From Helicobacter colisuis (GTDB lineage Bacteria > Campylobacterota > Campylobacteria > Campylobacterales > Helicobacteraceae), in contig NZ_JAMOKX010000005.1 of the NCBI RefSeq assembly GCF_023646285.1, positions 121,201 to 185,200 of the forward strand: a stretch of DNA of 64,000 nt, read 5' to 3'. Within the stretch, counting starts at the first letter, position 1; each line of letters begins with the position of its first letter. A program made the position numbers and the translations under genes. Positions 62,627 through 64,000 of the stretch are shown in pieces. The notes beneath the pieces were generated by a model. It saw only the letters and a list, made by a program, of their open reading frames with translations, made no database searches and was not told where the DNA came from.

Positions 62627-64000
62627 ATGAAATTATCTCTTATTGCATCAAGAGCAATATTTGGTTTAGGAGTGTTAGGGAGTGTGAGTGCATTTGGAGC
62701 AGATTACACCCTAAATAATGCTAATGACTTTCAAACTTATTTTGAAGAAAGTAGCGAGGGCAGTGGAAAATGGGTGCTAAAAGAACAATACAAAAATGAT
62801 AATCTAACTTTTAATTTTGACTCTCTATCTCTAACCGACCCACAAGATCAAGGAGGTTTAGGGCTAAATATTAAAGACATTACATACAATGGCACTAAAT
62901 TTATAATCGGTGATGGAATGGGTGAGGATGACAGCTATTTTGGAGAATCAGATGTTGAATTCCAGAGTGGAAACCATTCTTATACAATTAATGCAGATGT
63001 GGAGATTAAAACCGATGGGAATCTCCTAGCACAAAGCCCCTCTTATATCAATGGAAATGTGACTATAAATGGAAGCGAACAAGGTGGTGGTAGTCTAGAA
63101 GTGTTTAAAATTTGGGGCGCAAATGGTTCTTTAAGTATTGATGGCACTCTTAATTCAAATTATGGTTATTTTACAATCGCTGATTCAAATAGAAAAGGCG
63201 GACTTTTACATGTAAGTGGCGATGTAAGCCTTATAAACTCTACTTTTAGAGTCATCACACAAAGCCTTTCTAGTTTAGCATTTAGTGATTATGAACTGAT
63301 AAGAAGTGATAGCAAAATCACACTTGGTGGAAATAATAAAGTGAATTTACAATATTTAGTTACCCTAAAAGATCTCTTAGGCACACAAAATATTGATGGC
63401 ATTGCCGATTATGAGATTGATAGAGAAGTAAGCGAGAATCTCTATAAAGCGAGTTTAGATTTAAGCAAAGATGAAAAAAGGCTCTCTACGGATATTACTA
63501 CCACAGAAGATGCTAGAAACCTTGCAAAGATTCTAGCAGAAGAAGTAAAAACTAGAGATGATATGCTAATAGAGCTAAATAACCAAAAAGCAAACACTAT
63601 AGATGAAGCTGAAAAAGCAAGGATAGATGAAGCTATCACACTCATCACCGCACAAAAAACTGCCATTGAAAGTGCAATCCCTACAAATCAAAATGGGCAG
63701 ATTAGCGGTAAAGATTTTATTAATGTAGTAGGCACAAGCATAGCACAAAGCGATAAAGCCCTAGCAGGAGAGCTAGTAGATAAACTAAATGGTGTAAAAA
63801 ATACAGAAATGCACGCAGCTTTACTTTTAGATGTAAATAAAAATATAGGTGACGCAGTAACTTCCCTAAAATCCTCTGGCAACCTAAACGAAGCACAAGG
63901 TATCTTTGATAGTTTGATTAACTCTAATATTAATGCTAGTGTGGGTATAGGTGCAATCACAAATAAAAACTTCTTTAAAGATGTAAGAGAAAGTGCAAAA
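62627..64000 (+). CDS. Autotransporter-like exported protein, 5' part (continues past window end)
   Basis: The frame is open from ATG 62627 (AAGGAG six bases upstream) to the window edge, at least 458 codons. The N-terminus MKLSLIASRAIFGLGVLG ends in S-A-F-G-A, a signal peptide. The next 250 residues are Gly/Ser/Asn/Asp-rich and beta-helix-like, with repeated I-x-G-x-V/T-x-I-N and GGLLHVSGDVSL. A Glu/Lys/Thr-rich, mainly helical stretch lies near 270-350, and Ala/Asn-rich sequence follows. This is the passenger of a type V autotransporter; the beta-barrel would be beyond the window. The SLSSLAFSDYELIRSD motif recurs in Helicobacter autotransporters (recalled). Confidence 0.75.
   Translation, partial: MKLSLIASRAIFGLGVLGSVSAFGADYTLNNANDFQTYFEESSEGSGKWVLKEQYKNDNLTFNFDSLSLTDPQDQGGLGLNIKDITYNGTKFIIGDGMGEDDSYFGESDVEFQSGNHSYTINADVEIKTDGNLLAQSPSYINGNVTINGSEQGGGSLEVFKIWGANGSLSIDGTLNSNYGYFTIADSNRKGGLLHVSGDVSLINSTFRVITQSLSSLAFSDYELIRSDSKITLGGNNKVNLQYLVTLKDLLGTQNIDGIADYEIDREVSENLYKASLDLSKDEKRLSTDITTTEDARNLAKILAEEVKTRDDMLIELNNQKANTIDEAEKARIDEAITLITAQKTAIESAIPTNQNGQISGKDFINVVGTSIAQSDKALAGELVDKLNGVKNTEMHAALLLDVNKNIGDAVTSLKSSGNLNEAQGIFDSLINSNINASVGIGAITNKNFFKDVRESAK

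Noticed and set aside
1..64000. CRISPR array, insertion sequence, prophage or rRNA operon
   Set aside because: No spaced direct repeats, transposase, integrase, phage structural gene or rRNA segment was recognised anywhere in the window.

Overview
The window looks like a low-GC chromosome segment from a urease-independent, enterohepatic-type Helicobacter or a close Campylobacterota relative. This rests on gene content and on gene order recalled from memory, not on a search. Several blocks keep an order I associate with H. pylori: ndk-yceD-rpmF-plsX-fabH, mutS2-small membrane protein-murC-aminotransferase, cheY-prmA-ftsH-psd-like-pssA, and secG-frr-pyrE-RDD. The ctpA-purC-purS-purQ-SH3 protein-plsC block instead matches the order I recall in Campylobacter jejuni. 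Capsule export genes, a cytochrome P450 and leucine biosynthesis argue against H. pylori itself and for a relative of the H. pullorum/H. canadensis kind; the species is not proven.

Layout. 1-8 kb: an ABC-type capsule export operon (kpsT tail, kpsE, kpsD, kpsS) faces a minus-strand group of galE, a small membrane protein, a P450 and a membrane alpha/beta-hydrolase-like protein. 8-13 kb: tRNA-His and tRNA-Pro, htpG, uvrA. 13.3-25 kb: a nearly unbroken minus-strand run from ctpA through purine genes, plsC, a DEAD-box helicase, an aminotransferase, murC and mutS2 to a 35-residue lipoprotein. 25-34 kb: mnmG, then a variable stretch with two SGNH-like genes that each carry an in-frame run of 11 G, around a TSUP permease, a DNA glycosylase, rsmE and two orphan pseudopilins. 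34.5-38.3 kb: fabH-plsX-rpmF-yceD-ndk and mqnA. 38.4-47.4 kb: HDOD protein, peroxiredoxin, metK, a GT8 glycosyltransferase, tRNA-Leu, atpE, pdxJ, an exonuclease, a PDC-sensor membrane protein, hisH and hisA. 47.5-53.7 kb: cheY-prmA-ftsH-psd-like-pssA followed by leuA. 53.7-62.4 kb: msrP-msrQ, an inserted NERD-helicase, secG-frr-pyrE-RDD, atpB, a ThiE-like protein, and the minus-strand leuB-leuD-orf72 operon. 62.6-64 kb: the 5' part of an autotransporter-like gene behind a run of 12 G.

The most interesting signals are these. (1) An unannotated 27-codon ORF between pssA and leuA has 7 Leu codons in 10 positions and overlapping hairpins, as expected for a leucine attenuator. (2) Three long homopolymeric G runs look like phase-variation switches on surface-related genes. 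(3) A P450 and a hydrolase-like membrane protein are linked to capsule export. (4) A phosphatidylserine-decarboxylase-like protein beside pssA lacks the pyruvoyl serine. (5) A single-gene NERD nuclease-helicase sits inside an otherwise conserved plus-strand block. No rRNA, CRISPR array, insertion sequence or prophage was seen.
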